Assembly: GCA_018646565.1 (NCBI GenBank)
Contig: JABGUO010000498.1
Span: 1 to 7,606 of the forward strand
Source: Opitutia bacterium
Lineage (GTDB): Bacteria > Verrucomicrobiota > Verrucomicrobiia > Opitutales > Seribacteraceae
Length of the DNA stretch: 7,606 nt
Reading direction: 5' to 3'
Shown here: positions 6,765 to 7,606 of the stretch, piece by piece
Layout: each line of letters starts with the position of its first letter
Numbering within the stretch: the stretch's first letter is position 1
Notes under the pieces: generated by a model
The model's database searches: none
Seen by the model: the letters and a program-made list of their open reading frames with translations, nothing else
What the model was told of the DNA's origin: nothing
Translations under genes and position numbers: made by a program

Positions 6765-7601
6765 TTAAAGTCCGAGCAAATCGTTCATTAGTTTCGCAGT
6801 ATTTTCTACTCCACCATCACTCCCCTCTCGAGTTGCCCAACCTTTATAGTCAATTTGTTCAAGTTCGTGGCGAACTTTTTTCCAATCAACGTCTCCCTCC
6901 CCGAGTGAGCAGAATCCATTTTTTGACCCCCAATCCTTAATATCCAACTTAAGAGTGCGGTTTCCCAAAATTCGAATCCATTTATGACTAGGTCCATATT
7001 TCTGCATATTTCCAATGTCATAATAAGCCTGAACCCAGGGACTATCGATTGCATCAATATAATCCCTAAACTGTTCAGGCTTGTAACAAAAACCATTCCA
7101 TACGGTTTCAATCAGAATATGTATCTTTAGTTCGCTTGCCAAAGGAATCAGTTTACGAATTTGTTCAATGGAACGATCCCAGACATGTTGATGTGTTTCC
7201 TTTTCTCCCTTAACCCGACCGGGGACCAATAAAACGGATGTCCCACCGACTCCCTTGGCTTCTCGCATGGTCTGTGATAGTCCGATTCTGCTTTTTTCGC
7301 GGACCTCCGGATTGGGATCGGACAACCTGACCTTCCAATGCTTATTGTAAACCACTCCATGCATGGGCAAATCGTACGTTGCACATGCTTTCTTCATCGA
7401 TTCAATCTGTAAGCCAGGCCCGGAACCCTCAATTCCATCAAAGCCCAAGTCCTTTAAATTTTGCATTTTTTGTTCATTGGGTTTGGAGCCAAATTTAACT
7501 GCCTTCTTAATTTTCCCCTTAAAGGAGTATTCTTCAGCTTTTCCCGAATGAGTGAAACATAAAGCACCAGAAGTTGTGGTCAAAAATTCTCTTCTTTTCA
7601 T
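6765..7601 (-). CDS. Tat-type exported sugar phosphate isomerase/epimerase-like TIM-barrel protein
   Basis: A 278-residue protein of the xylose-isomerase-like TIM-barrel superfamily, whose members isomerise or epimerise sugars and related compounds with a divalent metal. The N-terminus 'MKRREFLTTTSGA' carries a twin-arginine RRxFL motif, as in many exported members from Planctomycetota and Verrucomicrobiota, but the hydrophobic stretch is short and no clean AxA site is seen. Likely metal ligands are Glu165 ('LIETVW'), Asp195 ('YYDIGNM') and Glu259 ('TREGS'). The segment that often reads H-x-H-x-K-D in relatives is 'KLDIKD' (218-223) here, so the third ligand may be Asp220 or another residue. 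'LGEGDVDW' (233-240) and 'YKGWATREG' near the C-terminus are strong family hallmarks. The length is usual and the ATG at 7601 is natural. It ends toward the ferredoxin, so it is a separate unit; what precedes it is beyond the window. The reaction is unknown; 3-keto-glycoside hydrolase-like activity, reported for some relatives, is an alternative to isomerisation. Confidence 0.9.
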   Translation of the reverse strand: MKRREFLTTTSGALCFTHSGKAEEYSFKGKIKKAVKFGSKPNEQKMQNLKDLGFDGIEGSGPGLQIESMKKACATYDLPMHGVVYNKHWKVRLSDPNPEVREKSRIGLSQTMREAKGVGGTSVLLVPGRVKGEKETHQHVWDRSIEQIRKLIPLASELKIHILIETVWNGFCYKPEQFRDYIDAIDSPWVQAYYDIGNMQKYGPSHKWIRILGNRTLKLDIKDWGSKNGFCSLGEGDVDWKKVRHELEQIDYKGWATREGSDGGVENTAKLMNDLLGL

Positions 7602-7606
7602 AAATA

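Noticed and set aside
6973..6981. TTCGAATCC resembling a tRNA T-loop
   Set aside because: It lies inside the TIM-barrel coding sequence, and no acceptor or anticodon stems can be formed around it.
1..7606. CRISPR array, insertion sequence or prophage
   Set aside because: No regularly spaced direct repeats, transposase or phage genes are seen anywhere in the window.

Overview
The window looks like a polysaccharide-sulfate catabolism neighbourhood of a Gram-negative, probably marine or saline, bacterium. Verrucomicrobiota, Planctomycetota or Lentisphaerota are the best guesses. The reasons are two unrelated secreted formylglycine sulfatases side by side, a twin-arginine 'RREFL' sugar-isomerase-like TIM-barrel protein, an AT-leaning base composition, and no Shine-Dalgarno sequence before any gene whose upstream sequence is visible. 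The phylum call is inference; no rRNA or marker gene is present.

Layout. On the minus strand, 2606 to 450 encodes a secreted arylsulfatase with a C-terminal lectin-like beta-sandwich. It is followed 17 bases later by the start of an exported beta-propeller-like protein (432 to 1) that runs off the left edge. Divergently, from 2663, the plus strand carries a DASS/SLC13-family anion symporter (2663-4105), a second secreted sulfatase (4163-6034) and a small adrenodoxin-type [2Fe-2S] ferredoxin (6129-6440). The two sides share a 56-base AT-rich intergenic region with a 7-base inverted repeat near its centre. A 324-base convergent spacer (6441-6764) has no convincing gene but is rich in short inverted repeats. 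Last is a minus-strand gene (7601-6765) for a Tat-type, xylose-isomerase-like TIM-barrel protein.

How the genes may work together (inference): the two sulfatases would remove sulfate esters from an algal or animal-type sulfated glycan outside the cytoplasm. The SLC13 symporter would move a released anion (sulfate, a dicarboxylate or an acidic degradation product). The TIM-barrel protein would act on a sugar-like product. The ferredoxin would feed electrons to an unseen oxygenase or other redox partner. No glycoside hydrolase, polysaccharide lyase, TonB/SusCD system or formylglycine-generating enzyme lies in the window, so the glycan cannot be named.

I do not see a clearly new system. The most interesting points are the symmetric inverted repeat between the divergent genes, the structured convergent spacer, the two extra cysteines in the ferredoxin cluster loop, and the pairing of an SLC13 carrier with two different sulfatases.
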